A program made the position numbers and the translations under genes. Positions 1-7,386 of a DNA stretch of 54,687 nucleotides are shown here, one piece after another. The notes beneath the pieces are model-generated. The model was given only the letters and a program-made list of their open reading frames with translations. It was not told the origin of the DNA and ran no database searches. The stretch spans positions 1-54,687 of the forward strand of contig NZ_LQPJ01000153.1 in assembly GCF_002101785.1 (NCBI RefSeq). The letters run 5' to 3'. Position 1 is the first letter of the stretch, and every line of letters begins with the position of its first letter. The stretch comes from Mycobacterium palustre. Lineage in GTDB: Bacteria > Actinomycetota > Actinomycetes > Mycobacteriales > Mycobacteriaceae.

Positions 1-147
1 GGCGGCAACGGCGGCAACGCCGTCCTGCTGGGCAACGGCGGCAACGGCGGCAACGGCGGTGTGTTCGGGCTGCCCGGCGCGGGCGGTGCCGGCGGCAATG
101 CCGGGCTTTTCGGCCTGCCGGGGAGCGACGGGATACCGAGCACCTAG
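1..147 (+). CDS. PE_PGRS family protein, 3' end only
   Basis: Frame 1 is open from the window edge to a TAG at 145-147. It encodes 48 residues of Gly-Gly-Asn and Gly-Gly-Ala repeats with short hydrophobic inserts (VLLGN, GVFGLPG, GLFGLPG) and ends in DGIPST. This is the glycine-rich C-terminal domain of PE_PGRS proteins, which are exported to the cell surface of slow-growing mycobacteria. The N-terminal PE domain lies outside the window, so the subfamily cannot be named. The gene converges on the thioredoxin gene, with only 19 bases between the two stop codons. Confidence 0.8.
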   Translation, partial: GGNGGNAVLLGNGGNGGNGGVFGLPGAGGAGGNAGLFGLPGSDGIPST

Positions 148-166
148 CGGACGGCCGCGCCCGCTG

Positions 167-1072
167 TCAGTACAGCGCGTTGGCCAGGTTGCGCCGGCCG
201 GCGACGACCTCGGGGTCGGCGGGATCGAAGAGCTCGAACAGCTCGATCAGTCGGGTGCGCACCCGGGTGCGGTCGTCACCAGACGTCTTGCGCACCAAGG
301 CGATCAGGCGCTCGAACGCCGCACCGACGTCTTGGTTGAGGATCTGCACGTCGGCTGCGGCGAGGGCGGCGTCGATGTCGGCGGGCGCGGCGTCGGAGGC
401 GGCGACCGCGTCGGGGCGTTGCGCGGTGGCGCGCGAGAGGAAGTCGATCTGGCGTATCGCGCCCTTGGCCTCGGCGCTGGCCGGGTTGGCATCCAGTATC
501 GCCTGATACGACTGCTTGGCGGCGGCCAAGTCGCCGGCCTCGAGCTGTTGGCGCGCCTGGGCCAGCTTCGGGTCGACCTCGGCGGCTTGCCCGGGATCGC
601 TTGGGCCCCTTAGCTTTCCGGCGGTCGCCGAAACCAGCGAATCCACCCAGCGGCGCAGCTGATCGGGCGGCTGCAGCCCCTGGAAGCTGGTCAGCGGCTG
701 CCCGGCGGCCAAGGCCACGACCGTCGGGACCGCGTCCACCCCGAAGATCTGAGCCACCCGGGGCGTCGCGTCGACGTTGACCGACGCCAGCGACCACTTG
801 CCGTTGTCCTCGGCGGCCAGGGCCGACAGCGTCTCCAACAGCTGCACGCAGGCGTCGCTGCGGGGCGACCACAACACGACGACGACGGGTACTTCGTCGG
901 ACCGGGCCAGCACTTCCTGTTCGAAATTGGCCTCGGTGACCTCCGTCGTGCCCGGGGTCCCCTGCGCCGCGGGGCCGGCGGTCGAAGCGTTCTGCTGGGC
1001 GCGCTGCTTAAGGCCGGACAGATCCACCGCACCGGCCAGCGCGGGCCCGATAGAGGATCGCGGACGCGTCAC
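167..1072 (-). CDS. thioredoxin-domain protein with TPR-like C-terminus (CnoX/YbbN type)
   Basis: A 301-residue cytosolic protein. Residues 42-150 form a thioredoxin fold (VVVVLWSPRSDAC, then the VDAVPTVVAL cis-proline strand). The rest is a helical TPR-like region (LEAGDLAAAKQSYQAIL and following). The redox motif is incomplete: where thioredoxins have CGPC there is S72-D-A-C75, so only the second cysteine remains. Loss of the first cysteine plus a TPR tail is the pattern of CnoX/YbbN, a holdase that passes clients to chaperones, rather than of a general disulfide reductase. The chaperone role is inference. It matches Rv1324 of M. tuberculosis in length and position. The start is a GTG at 1072. 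It may be co-expressed with fadA4 upstream on the same strand (133-base gap). Confidence 0.88.
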   Translation of the reverse strand: MTRPRSSIGPALAGAVDLSGLKQRAQQNASTAGPAAQGTPGTTEVTEANFEQEVLARSDEVPVVVVLWSPRSDACVQLLETLSALAAEDNGKWSLASVNVDATPRVAQIFGVDAVPTVVALAAGQPLTSFQGLQPPDQLRRWVDSLVSATAGKLRGPSDPGQAAEVDPKLAQARQQLEAGDLAAAKQSYQAILDANPASAEAKGAIRQIDFLSRATAQRPDAVAASDAAPADIDAALAAADVQILNQDVGAAFERLIALVRKTSGDDRTRVRTRLIELFELFDPADPEVVAGRRNLANALY

Positions 1073-1205
1073 GCCGTCAAGTTTGTCATGCGCGGCGGCG
1101 GCCGCTCCACCCGGTCACGCGGGGCCTCAGCGGCGTCTATGACGAATGTCACAACGGGCGCGGCCAGCTAACCACGAGCGACGCCGGCGGACCGCCCGAA
1201 CCGGG

Positions 1206-2387
1206 CTAGCCGGCGCGCAGTATCAAGGCGTCGCCCTGGCCGCCGGCACCACACAGCGCCGCGACGGCGTAGCCGGAGCCGCGGCGGGCCAATTCCAGGG
1301 CCGCGTGCAGCGTGATCCTGGCTCCCGACATGCCGATCGGGTGGCCGACCGCGATCGCGCCGCCGTTGACGTTGACGATCGCGGGATCGACGCCGAGCTC
1401 ACGGGTCGAGGCCAGCGCCACCGCGGCGAACGCCTCGTTGATCTCCACCACGTCGAGCTGGTCCACGGAGATGCCCTCGCGGGTGAGCGCCTTCTTGATC
1501 GCGTTCGCCGGCTGCGACTGCAACGTCGAATCCGGGCCCGCCACAACGCCGTGCGCGCCGATCTCCACCAGCCACGAAAGACCCAGTTCCTGCGCCTTGG
1601 CCTTGTTCATCACCACCACGGCGGCGGCGCCGTCGGAAATTTGCGACGCCGAACCGGCGGTGATGGTGCCGTCGCGGCGAAACGCCGGTTTCAGGCCGGC
1701 CAGCGACTCCACCGTGGTGTTGGCCCGGATGCCCTCGTCCTCGGTGAACTGCAGCGGATCACCCTTGCGCTGAGGGATGTTGACGGGCACGACCTCGTCG
1801 GTGAAGACGCCGTCCTTCCACGCCGCGGCCGCCTTCTGGTGCGACCGCGCAGCAAACTCGTCCTGCTCGAGGCGGGTGAACTGGTCCACGTCGTTGCGCT
1901 GCTCGGTCAACGCGCCCATCGGCTGGTCGGTGAACACGTCGTGCAGGCCGTCGTAGGCCATGTGGTCCAACACCTTGACGTCGCCGTATTTGTAGCCCGC
2001 ACGACTGTCCATCAGCAGGTGCGGCGCCTTCGTCATCGACTCCTGGCCGCCGGCCACCACCACGTCGAACTCCCCGGCGCGAATCAGCTGATCAGCCAGC
2101 GCTATTGCGTCGATCCCGGACAGACACATCTTGTTGATGGTCAGCGCCGGGACGTCCCAGCCGATGCCAGCCGCCACCGCCGCCTGCCGCGCGGGCATTT
2201 GGCCGGCCCCGGCCGTCAGCACCTGCCCCATGATCACGTACTCAACCGCGGAGGCAGGGACGTTCGCCTTTTCGAGCGCGCCGGCGATCGCGATGGCACC
2301 CAGGTCGCTGCCCGAAAAATCCTTCAGCGAACCCATCAGCTTGCCGATGGGCGTCCGCGCTCCAGCAACTATCACCGACGTCGTCAT
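1206..2387 (-). CDS. fadA4: acetyl-CoA C-acetyltransferase (thiolase)
   Basis: A 393-residue type II thiolase that condenses two acetyl-CoA to acetoacetyl-CoA or runs the reverse thiolysis. The catalytic residues are visible: the nucleophile Cys88 in INKMCLSG, His349 in GGAIAVGHPIG, and Cys379 in ALCGAGGQGD. The length is normal for bacterial biosynthetic thiolases. The ATG at 2387 is preceded by an AGGAGG ribosome-binding site. The methylmalonyl-CoA epimerase gene diverges from it 81 bases away, placing two acyl-CoA enzymes back to back, as in M. tuberculosis Rv1323/Rv1322A. No membrane segment or signal peptide is visible. Confidence 0.93.
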   Translation of the reverse strand: MTTSVIVAGARTPIGKLMGSLKDFSGSDLGAIAIAGALEKANVPASAVEYVIMGQVLTAGAGQMPARQAAVAAGIGWDVPALTINKMCLSGIDAIALADQLIRAGEFDVVVAGGQESMTKAPHLLMDSRAGYKYGDVKVLDHMAYDGLHDVFTDQPMGALTEQRNDVDQFTRLEQDEFAARSHQKAAAAWKDGVFTDEVVPVNIPQRKGDPLQFTEDEGIRANTTVESLAGLKPAFRRDGTITAGSASQISDGAAAVVVMNKAKAQELGLSWLVEIGAHGVVAGPDSTLQSQPANAIKKALTREGISVDQLDVVEINEAFAAVALASTRELGVDPAIVNVNGGAIAVGHPIGMSGARITLHAALELARRGSGYAVAALCGAGGQGDALILRAG

Positions 2388-2456
2388 GAGTTCCTCCTAG
2401 GTGTGCGCAACCGGCCGATTCCGCCACCTGGAGAAGCGGAATCTTTGCTGCCACGT

Positions 2457-2462
2457 TACCGT
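2457..2462 (+). promoter_or_regulatory. -10 box for leaderless methylmalonyl-CoA epimerase mRNA
   Basis: TACCGT fits the mycobacterial TANNNT -10 consensus. Counting seven bases downstream puts +1 exactly on the A of the ATG at 2469, so the message would have no 5' leader. There is no Shine-Dalgarno sequence at a usable distance, which agrees. Confidence 0.55.
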
Positions 2463-2468
2463 GGTGAG

Positions 2469-2948
2469 ATGACGACCGATCAAGTTGACGCCCGTCAGCT
2501 GCTGGCCACCGCGTTGGTGACGGCGATCGATCACGTCGGCATCGCAGTCGCCGACCTCGACGCTGCTATCACCTGGTACCACGACCACCTCGGCATGATC
2601 CTTGTGCACGAGGAAGTCAACGAGGACCAGGGAATCCGCGAGGCCATGCTGGCGGTGCGCGGCGCTCCGAAGGGCACCGCACAGATCCAGCTGATGGCCC
2701 CGATCGACGAGTCCTCGACGATCGCGAAGTTCCTCGACAAGCGCGGGCCAGGGATCCAACAGATGGCCGTCCGCGTCAGCGACCTGGACAGTCTCTCCGA
2801 GCAGCTCCGCTCCCAGGATGTCCGGTTGGTCTACGAGGCGCCCCGGCGCGGTACAGCTAACTCGCGGATCAACTTCATCCATCCCAAGGACGCCGGCGGG
2901 GTGTTGATCGAGTTGGTCGAGCCGGCCTCGGACACCGCGCGCAACTAG
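2469..2948 (+). CDS. mce: methylmalonyl-CoA epimerase (VOC family)
   Basis: A 159-residue glyoxalase/VOC-fold enzyme that interconverts (2R)- and (2S)-methylmalonyl-CoA in propionyl-CoA catabolism, feeding the B12-dependent mutase. Expected metal ligands are His22 (IDHVGIAV), Gln74 (AQIQLMAP) and Glu149 (VLIELVE). The position that usually carries His in GxHHxA is Gln97-Gln98 (GPGIQQMAVRV), so one canonical ligand is replaced. The frame runs open far upstream, but that part is antisense to fadA4. The ATG at 2469 is chosen because the protein then begins just before the family's first strand and has a leaderless-type -10 box. It converges on the zinc-type gene at 3022. Confidence 0.85.
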   Translation: MTTDQVDARQLLATALVTAIDHVGIAVADLDAAITWYHDHLGMILVHEEVNEDQGIREAMLAVRGAPKGTAQIQLMAPIDESSTIAKFLDKRGPGIQQMAVRVSDLDSLSEQLRSQDVRLVYEAPRRGTANSRINFIHPKDAGGVLIELVEPASDTARN

Positions 2949-3021
2949 CGGCGATCGCTTTCGCGGCGTAGCCGACGCCGAGCGTGCGGCCAGCCTCACA
3001 TTCGTGACGGCCGCGACCTCC

Positions 3022-3318
3022 TCACGACCACTTCCGGGTCGGGCCGCGGTTGGCCCGGTTGGCCCAGCACGGGCTGTGCCAATGCCGCCGCTCTTCTGCG
3101 CCCGACAGCAGCGAGTCCGCCGGCCAGACCACGACATGGGCTGTGCCGGGACGGATTTCGTGGTCGCACCCGGGGCAGCGATAAGTTTTGACCGCGCGAG
3201 CGGCGGCGACCGGGTGCACTTCGTAGTCGTGGCCATCGGGCCCGGTCTCCACCCTGCGCAGCGCCGGCGCCAGCGACATCGGCCGCTGGCGGCGTGGCGG
3301 GGGACGGCGCCGAGCCAT
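3022..3318 (-). CDS. small conserved protein with putative zinc-binding cysteines, next to nucS
   Basis: 98 residues, basic N-terminus (MARRRPPPRRQRP). A CPGC pair follows near residues 48-51 (TYRCPGCDHEIRPG) and a second cluster lies near 79-84 (HWHSPCW), together resembling a zinc ribbon. It resembles M. tuberculosis Rv1322. I recognise no catalytic motif, although relatives are often labelled ATP/GTP-binding protein without clear support. It starts 22 bases after the nucS stop on the same strand, so the two are probably co-transcribed. A link to NucS mismatch repair is suggested by context only. Confidence 0.75.
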   Translation of the reverse strand: MARRRPPPRRQRPMSLAPALRRVETGPDGHDYEVHPVAAARAVKTYRCPGCDHEIRPGTAHVVVWPADSLLSGAEERRHWHSPCWANRANRGPTRKWS

Positions 3319-3340
3319 GCCGCCAGTGTAGTGAGGCGGG

Positions 3341-4021
3341 TCAGAACAGCCGGTATTCGTCGCTGTCCATGCCCCGCATCTTGTCGTAATCCAGTGTCAC
3401 ACAACGGATCCCGCGGTCGGTGGCCAACGTGCGCGCCTGCGGTTTGATCTGCTGGGCGGCGAAGATCCCGCGCACCGGCGCGAGCGCGCTGTCGCGGTTG
3501 AGCAACTCGAGATAGCGGGTGAGCTGCTCGACGCCGTCGATCTCGCCGCGCCGCTTGATCTCCACGGCGACCGACCCACCCCGTTCGTCGCGGCAGAGCA
3601 GGTCGACGGGCCCGATCGCGGTCATGTACTCGCGGCGGACCAACGTGTAGCCCTCGCCCAGCAGTTGGACGTGTTCGGCGAGCAGCGCCTGCAGGTGCGC
3701 CTCGACCCCGTCCTTGACCAGGCCCGGGTCGACACCCAGGTCGTGGCTCGAGTCGTGCTCGATCTTTTCGACGGTGATCCGCAACTGCTCGCCGGCCTTG
3801 TTCTCGACCACCCATACCGGCACGTCGCCGCCGGCGTCCTCGGTCAGCCAGCACGGCGGGCTCATCCAGTTCAGTGGCTTGTAGGCGCGGTCGTCGGCAT
3901 GCACGCTGACCGACCCGTCGGCCTTGAACAACAGCAGCCGCCGCGCCGACGGCAGGTGTGCGGTGAGCCGGCCGACGTAGTCGACGGTGCACTGGGCTAT
4001 CACTAGGCGCACCCGACTCAC
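3341..4021 (-). CDS. nucS: mismatch-specific endonuclease NucS
   Basis: 226 residues. NucS (EndoMS) cuts both strands at mismatches and replaces MutS/MutL in Actinobacteria. The N-terminal DNA-binding half begins VSRVRLVIAQCTVDY. The C-terminal nuclease half has the D-(x)n-E-x-K catalytic set (GPVDLLCRDERGG, then VAVEIKRRG). The C-terminus ends in SDEYRLF, matching the beta-clamp-interacting tail of mycobacterial NucS. The frame opens further upstream, but the GTG at 4021 gives exactly the 226 residues of the M. tuberculosis protein (Rv1321). It diverges from the cyclase gene with a 36-base shared promoter region and is followed by the zinc-type gene. Confidence 0.95.
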   Translation of the reverse strand: MSRVRLVIAQCTVDYVGRLTAHLPSARRLLLFKADGSVSVHADDRAYKPLNWMSPPCWLTEDAGGDVPVWVVENKAGEQLRITVEKIEHDSSHDLGVDPGLVKDGVEAHLQALLAEHVQLLGEGYTLVRREYMTAIGPVDLLCRDERGGSVAVEIKRRGEIDGVEQLTRYLELLNRDSALAPVRGIFAAQQIKPQARTLATDRGIRCVTLDYDKMRGMDSDEYRLF

Positions 4022-4038
4022 CTTAGAGCGTGGCCGAC

Positions 4039-4048
4039 AAACTAGGCT
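4039..4048. promoter_or_regulatory. overlapping divergent -10 boxes for nucS and the cyclase
   Basis: On the plus strand TAGGCT (4043-4048) predicts +1 near 4055, three bases before the cyclase ATG. On the minus strand the same bases read TAGTTT (4044-4039), predicting a nucS start about 11 bases before its GTG. Both fit TANNNT and share bases 4043-4044, so the two promoters should exclude each other. Confidence 0.45.
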
Positions 4049-4057
4049 GACGCCACC

Positions 4058-5683
4058 ATGTTGGCCAACCAGAGCGTGGCCCAGCGCCTGGGTAGGGTGC
4101 TCGAAAAGGTGACCCGCCAAAGCGGCCACCTGCCGGAAACCCCTGCCTACGGCTCCCTGCTGCTGGGCCGGGTGACGGAAAGCCAACGGCGCCGGCGCAT
4201 CCGCATCCAGATCATCATGACCGTGCTGGTGCTGGGCGCCAACCTGATCGGAATCGCCGTCGCGCTGCTCTTGGTGATCGTCGCCATTCCCGAGCCGAGC
4301 GTCTTCCACGACGCGCCGGCGTGGCTCACCTTCGGAGTCTCACCGGCCTACATCGCGCTGGCCCTGGCGGTCGGCACCTACGGGATCACGCGCCGGACCG
4401 TGCTGGCGTTGCGCTGGGCCATCGAGGAGCGCTCGCCGACCGCGGAAGACGAGCGCAACACCTTCGTGGCGCCGTGGCGCCTCGCCATCTATGACCTCAT
4501 TCTGTGGGGCATCGGGACGGTGGTGTATGCGACGCTGTACGGCCTGGTCAACACGCTGTTCATCCCGCGGTTCGTGCTCGTGGTCAGCTTCTGCGGGGTG
4601 CTGGTGGCCACCGGGAGCTACCTGCTGGCCGAGTTCGCGCTGCGCCCGGTGGCCGCTCAGGCGCTCGAGGCGGGACCGCCGCCGCGACGGTTGGCCTCAG
4701 GCCTGATGGGGCGGACCATGATGGTCTGGTTCGTCGGGTCGGGCATGCCGGTGATCGGCATCGCCTTCCTGGCGTCCTTCCAGATCATCATGCGCAACCT
4801 GACCGAGACCGAGTTCGCGGTCGGCGTGCTGATCATCTCGTTCGCGACGCTGATCTTCGGGTGTGTGTTGATGTGGATTCTGGCCTGGCTCACCGCGACA
4901 CCGGTGCGCGTTGTGCGCGCGGCGCTGCGGCGCGTCGAGCGCGGCGACCTGCGCGGCGACCTGGTGGTGTTCGACGGCACCGAGCTCGGCGAGCTGCAGC
5001 GAGGCTTCAACGCGATGGTCGACGGGCTGCGCGAACGCGAACGCGTGCGCGACCTGTTCGGCCGGCACGTCGGACGCGAAGTCGCCCTGGCGGCCGAACG
5101 CGAGCGGCCGAAACTGGGCGGCGAAGAGCGCCACGTCGCGGTCGTCTTCATCGACATCGTCGGCTCCACGCAGCTCGTCACCCGCCAGCGCCCGGCCGAG
5201 GTCGTCGCGCTGCTGAACCGATTTTTCGCGATCGTCGTCGACGAGGTGGACCGTAACTGCGGCCTGGTCAACAAGTTCGAGGGCGACGCGGCGCTGGCCA
5301 TCTTCGGGGCGCCCAACCGCCTGGAGTCCCCGGAAGACGCCGCCCTGGCGGCGGCACGCCGGATGGCCGACCGGCTGTGCGACGAAATCCCCGAATGCCA
5401 GGCGGGCATCGGCGTCGCGGCCGGTCAGGTCGTCGCCGGCAACGTCGGCGCCAAGGAGCGGTTCGAATACACCGTGATCGGTGAACCGGTCAACGAGGCC
5501 GCGCGGCTGTGTGAGCTGGCCAAGTCGCAACCCGGCAACCTGCTTGCGACGGCCGACGCCCTCGAGGGCGCGAGCGAAGACGAAAGCGCCCATTGGACTT
5601 TGGGCGAGACCGTGACCCTGCGCGGCCACGACCGCCCCACCCAGCTCGCCTGCCTGGCGGACGCCGCCGGCTCCCGTCGGTAA
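4058..5683 (+). CDS. membrane class III adenylyl cyclase with HAMP domain
   Basis: 541 residues. Six hydrophobic segments lie in two groups (about 50-76, 90-112, 146-167, 172-195, 222-244, 254-278). A HAMP linker follows (279-331), then a cyclase homology domain (about 355-535). Metal-binding aspartates are Asp366 (VVFIDIVGST) and Asp410 (NKFEGDAAL). Lys406 is in the adenine-specifying position. The partner position is Thr472 (YTVIGEPVN) rather than Asp, as I recall for the Rv1318c-Rv1320c subfamily. The product should be cAMP made at the membrane in response to an unknown signal. M. tuberculosis has three tandem paralogues here; this window has one. The ATG at 4058 lies next to a TAGGCT box and may be near-leaderless. 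Confidence 0.92.
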   Translation: MLANQSVAQRLGRVLEKVTRQSGHLPETPAYGSLLLGRVTESQRRRRIRIQIIMTVLVLGANLIGIAVALLLVIVAIPEPSVFHDAPAWLTFGVSPAYIALALAVGTYGITRRTVLALRWAIEERSPTAEDERNTFVAPWRLAIYDLILWGIGTVVYATLYGLVNTLFIPRFVLVVSFCGVLVATGSYLLAEFALRPVAAQALEAGPPPRRLASGLMGRTMMVWFVGSGMPVIGIAFLASFQIIMRNLTETEFAVGVLIISFATLIFGCVLMWILAWLTATPVRVVRAALRRVERGDLRGDLVVFDGTELGELQRGFNAMVDGLRERERVRDLFGRHVGREVALAAERERPKLGGEERHVAVVFIDIVGSTQLVTRQRPAEVVALLNRFFAIVVDEVDRNCGLVNKFEGDAALAIFGAPNRLESPEDAALAAARRMADRLCDEIPECQAGIGVAAGQVVAGNVGAKERFEYTVIGEPVNEAARLCELAKSQPGNLLATADALEGASEDESAHWTLGETVTLRGHDRPTQLACLADAAGSRR

Positions 5684-5762
5684 TCCGCGCTGACAACGCC
5701 AGTGGTCAACGTCGAAGCGCTGCGACGATAGAAATCCGTTATCGCGCAATAGAAAACGTGTT

Positions 5763-5822
5763 TTGACCCCACGGTTGGGCCGCCTCGATAGTGTCGACGG
5801 GCCGAAGCTCCGGCCCGTCGAC
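5763..5822 (+). promoter_or_regulatory. MFS gene promoter with 12-bp perfect inverted repeat
   Basis: TTGACC (5763-5768) is a good -35 box, and GATAGT (5787-5792) lies 18 bases downstream as a -10. Immediately after it GTCGACGGGCCG (5793-5804) and CGGCCCGTCGAC (5811-5822) form a perfect 12-bp inverted repeat with a 6-base loop across the predicted +1. It could be a repressor operator or a leader hairpin. Its presence argues against the upstream GTG at 5791 as the translation start. Confidence 0.5.
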
Positions 5823-5832
5823 CTCCGGAAGG

Positions 5833-7233
5833 GTGTCCGCGACAACCGTTGGCTTGCTGGACCGTTCGAAAATCGTCGCAAGACCCGGGTGGAGCCGCTG
5901 GCTCGTTCCTCCGGCGGCGCTGTCCATCCATCTCGCCATCGGATCGGCCTACGCCTGGAGCGTCTTTAAGGTCCCGCTGGAAAAGTCGCTGCACGTCTCC
6001 GGCACGGCCAGTGCGATGCCGTTCACCATCGGCATTGTGATGCTGGGCCTTTCGGCCGCGGTGTTCGGCACGCGCGTCGACCACTACGGGCCGCGGTGGG
6101 CGATGTTCATCGCCACCGTCTGCTTTTGCAGTGGCCTGCTGATTGCGGGCTTCGGAGTTTCGGTATGCCAATACTGGCTGGTCGTCTTCGGCTACGGGGT
6201 GATCGGCGGCGCCGGCCTGGGAATCGGCTACATCTCGCCGGTGTCCACGCTGATGAAGTGGTTTCCGGACCGCCCCGGCATGGCGACCGGCTTGGCGATC
6301 ATGGGCTTCGGCGGTGGCGCGCTGATCGCCTCACCGTGGTCGAACGGGCTGCTCGCCGCGTTCGGTCGGACCAGCAGCGCCGGCATCGCCAAGACCTTTG
6401 TCGTGATGGGCTGCACCTACGCGGTATTCATGTCGGTGGGGTGGCTGTTGGTCCGGGTGCCGGCGCCGGGATGGGCCCCCGGAGGCTGGGAGCCCAAGCC
6501 ACACCGGGTCGGGGGGTGGGGCACCACCGCCGGCGTTTCGGCGGCCACCGCGATGAAGACCCCGCAGTTCTGGTTGCTGTGGGTGGTGCTCTGCTTCAAC
6601 GTGACCGCCGGGATCGGCATCCTGGAGAAAGCCGCACCGATCTACCAGGACTTCTTCCCGGCCGCCCCGCGAGCGGCCATGCTGGCCTCGGCGGCCGCCG
6701 GCTACGTCGCCCTGCTGTCGTTGGCCAACATGCTCGGCCGGATCGGCTGGTCGTCGCTGTCGGATGCGTTGGGGCGCAAGAACATGTACCGGCTCTACCT
6801 AGGCGGCGGCGCGCTGCTGTATTTGACGCTGGCGCTGACGACCAACTCCAACAAGCTCACCTTCCTGTTGTGCACCGTGCTGATCCTGTCGTTCTACGGC
6901 GCGGGGTTCTCGACGATCCCGGCGTACCTGCGGGACCTGTTCGGCACCTACGAGGTGGGAGCCATCCACGGCCGGCTGCTGACGGCGTGGTCGGTCGCGG
7001 GCGTGCTCGGACCGCTCATCGTCAACGCCATCGCCGACTCGCAGAAGGCGGCCGCAAAGCACGGCCCGGACCTTTACCTTGCCTCGTTCGAGGTGATGAT
7101 CGCCCTGCTGGTCGTCGGGATGGTGTGCAACGAGCTGATCAGGCCGGTGCGCCCCCGGCATCACCAGACCGCACTTTCGGACGCCGCGCCGGCGCCCGAA
7201 ACGCTTTCCTACCAACCGGAGACGCAACCATGA
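5833..7233 (+). CDS. MFS transporter, oxalate/formate antiporter-like
   Basis: About 466 residues with twelve predicted membrane segments. The MFS loop is recognisable between helices 2 and 3 (GTRVDHYGPRWAM) and again between 8 and 9 (LGRIGWSSLSDALGRKNMYR). The N-terminus PGWSRWLVPPAALSIHLAIGSAYAWSVFKVPL is the signature of the oxalate/formate antiporter family; the substrate here is unknown. The frame opens at a GTG at 5791, but that codon sits in the predicted promoter. The GTG at 5833 starts the protein where relatives start (VSATTVGLLDRSKI). A GGAAGG directly abuts it, closer than usual, so the start stays uncertain. The last four bases (ATGA) overlap the next gene. Confidence 0.85.
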   Translation: MSATTVGLLDRSKIVARPGWSRWLVPPAALSIHLAIGSAYAWSVFKVPLEKSLHVSGTASAMPFTIGIVMLGLSAAVFGTRVDHYGPRWAMFIATVCFCSGLLIAGFGVSVCQYWLVVFGYGVIGGAGLGIGYISPVSTLMKWFPDRPGMATGLAIMGFGGGALIASPWSNGLLAAFGRTSSAGIAKTFVVMGCTYAVFMSVGWLLVRVPAPGWAPGGWEPKPHRVGGWGTTAGVSAATAMKTPQFWLLWVVLCFNVTAGIGILEKAAPIYQDFFPAAPRAAMLASAAAGYVALLSLANMLGRIGWSSLSDALGRKNMYRLYLGGGALLYLTLALTTNSNKLTFLLCTVLILSFYGAGFSTIPAYLRDLFGTYEVGAIHGRLLTAWSVAGVLGPLIVNAIADSQKAAAKHGPDLYLASFEVMIALLVVGMVCNELIRPVRPRHHQTALSDAAPAPETLSYQPETQP

Positions 7234-7364
7234 CCGACCCGACGACCACTGCGGCACCCGTCCGGCCCGGCGTCATCGCGCTGGCCTGGCTGTGGGTGGC
7301 CGTGCCGTTCGCCTACGGCGTCTGGGAGCTGCTGTCAAAGGTCACCCAATTGTTCGGCGCCTGA
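7230..7364 (+). CDS. small membrane protein, MFS transporter partner subunit
   Basis: 44 residues with one hydrophobic helix (GVIALAWLWVAVPFAYGVWELL) and a short polar N-terminus rich in Thr and Pro. Its ATG overlaps the transporter stop as ATGA, a translational-coupling arrangement. Tiny proteins of this type follow oxalate/formate-type MFS genes in many bacteria and are annotated as MFS transporter small subunits. The role (stability or assembly of the carrier) is inference. It is too short for many gene finders. Confidence 0.75.
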   Translation: MTDPTTTAAPVRPGVIALAWLWVAVPFAYGVWELLSKVTQLFGA

Positions 7365-7386
7365 CCGGGCTTCGCGCCGAAGCCGA

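Noticed and set aside
1..60. Repeated GGCGGCAAC units as a possible CRISPR or tandem-repeat locus
   Set aside because: They are in-frame Gly-Gly-Asn codons of a PE_PGRS gene, without unique spacers.
1146..2468. N-terminal extension of the epimerase frame
   Set aside because: This part is antisense to fadA4. The family start and a -10 box are at 2469 and 2457.
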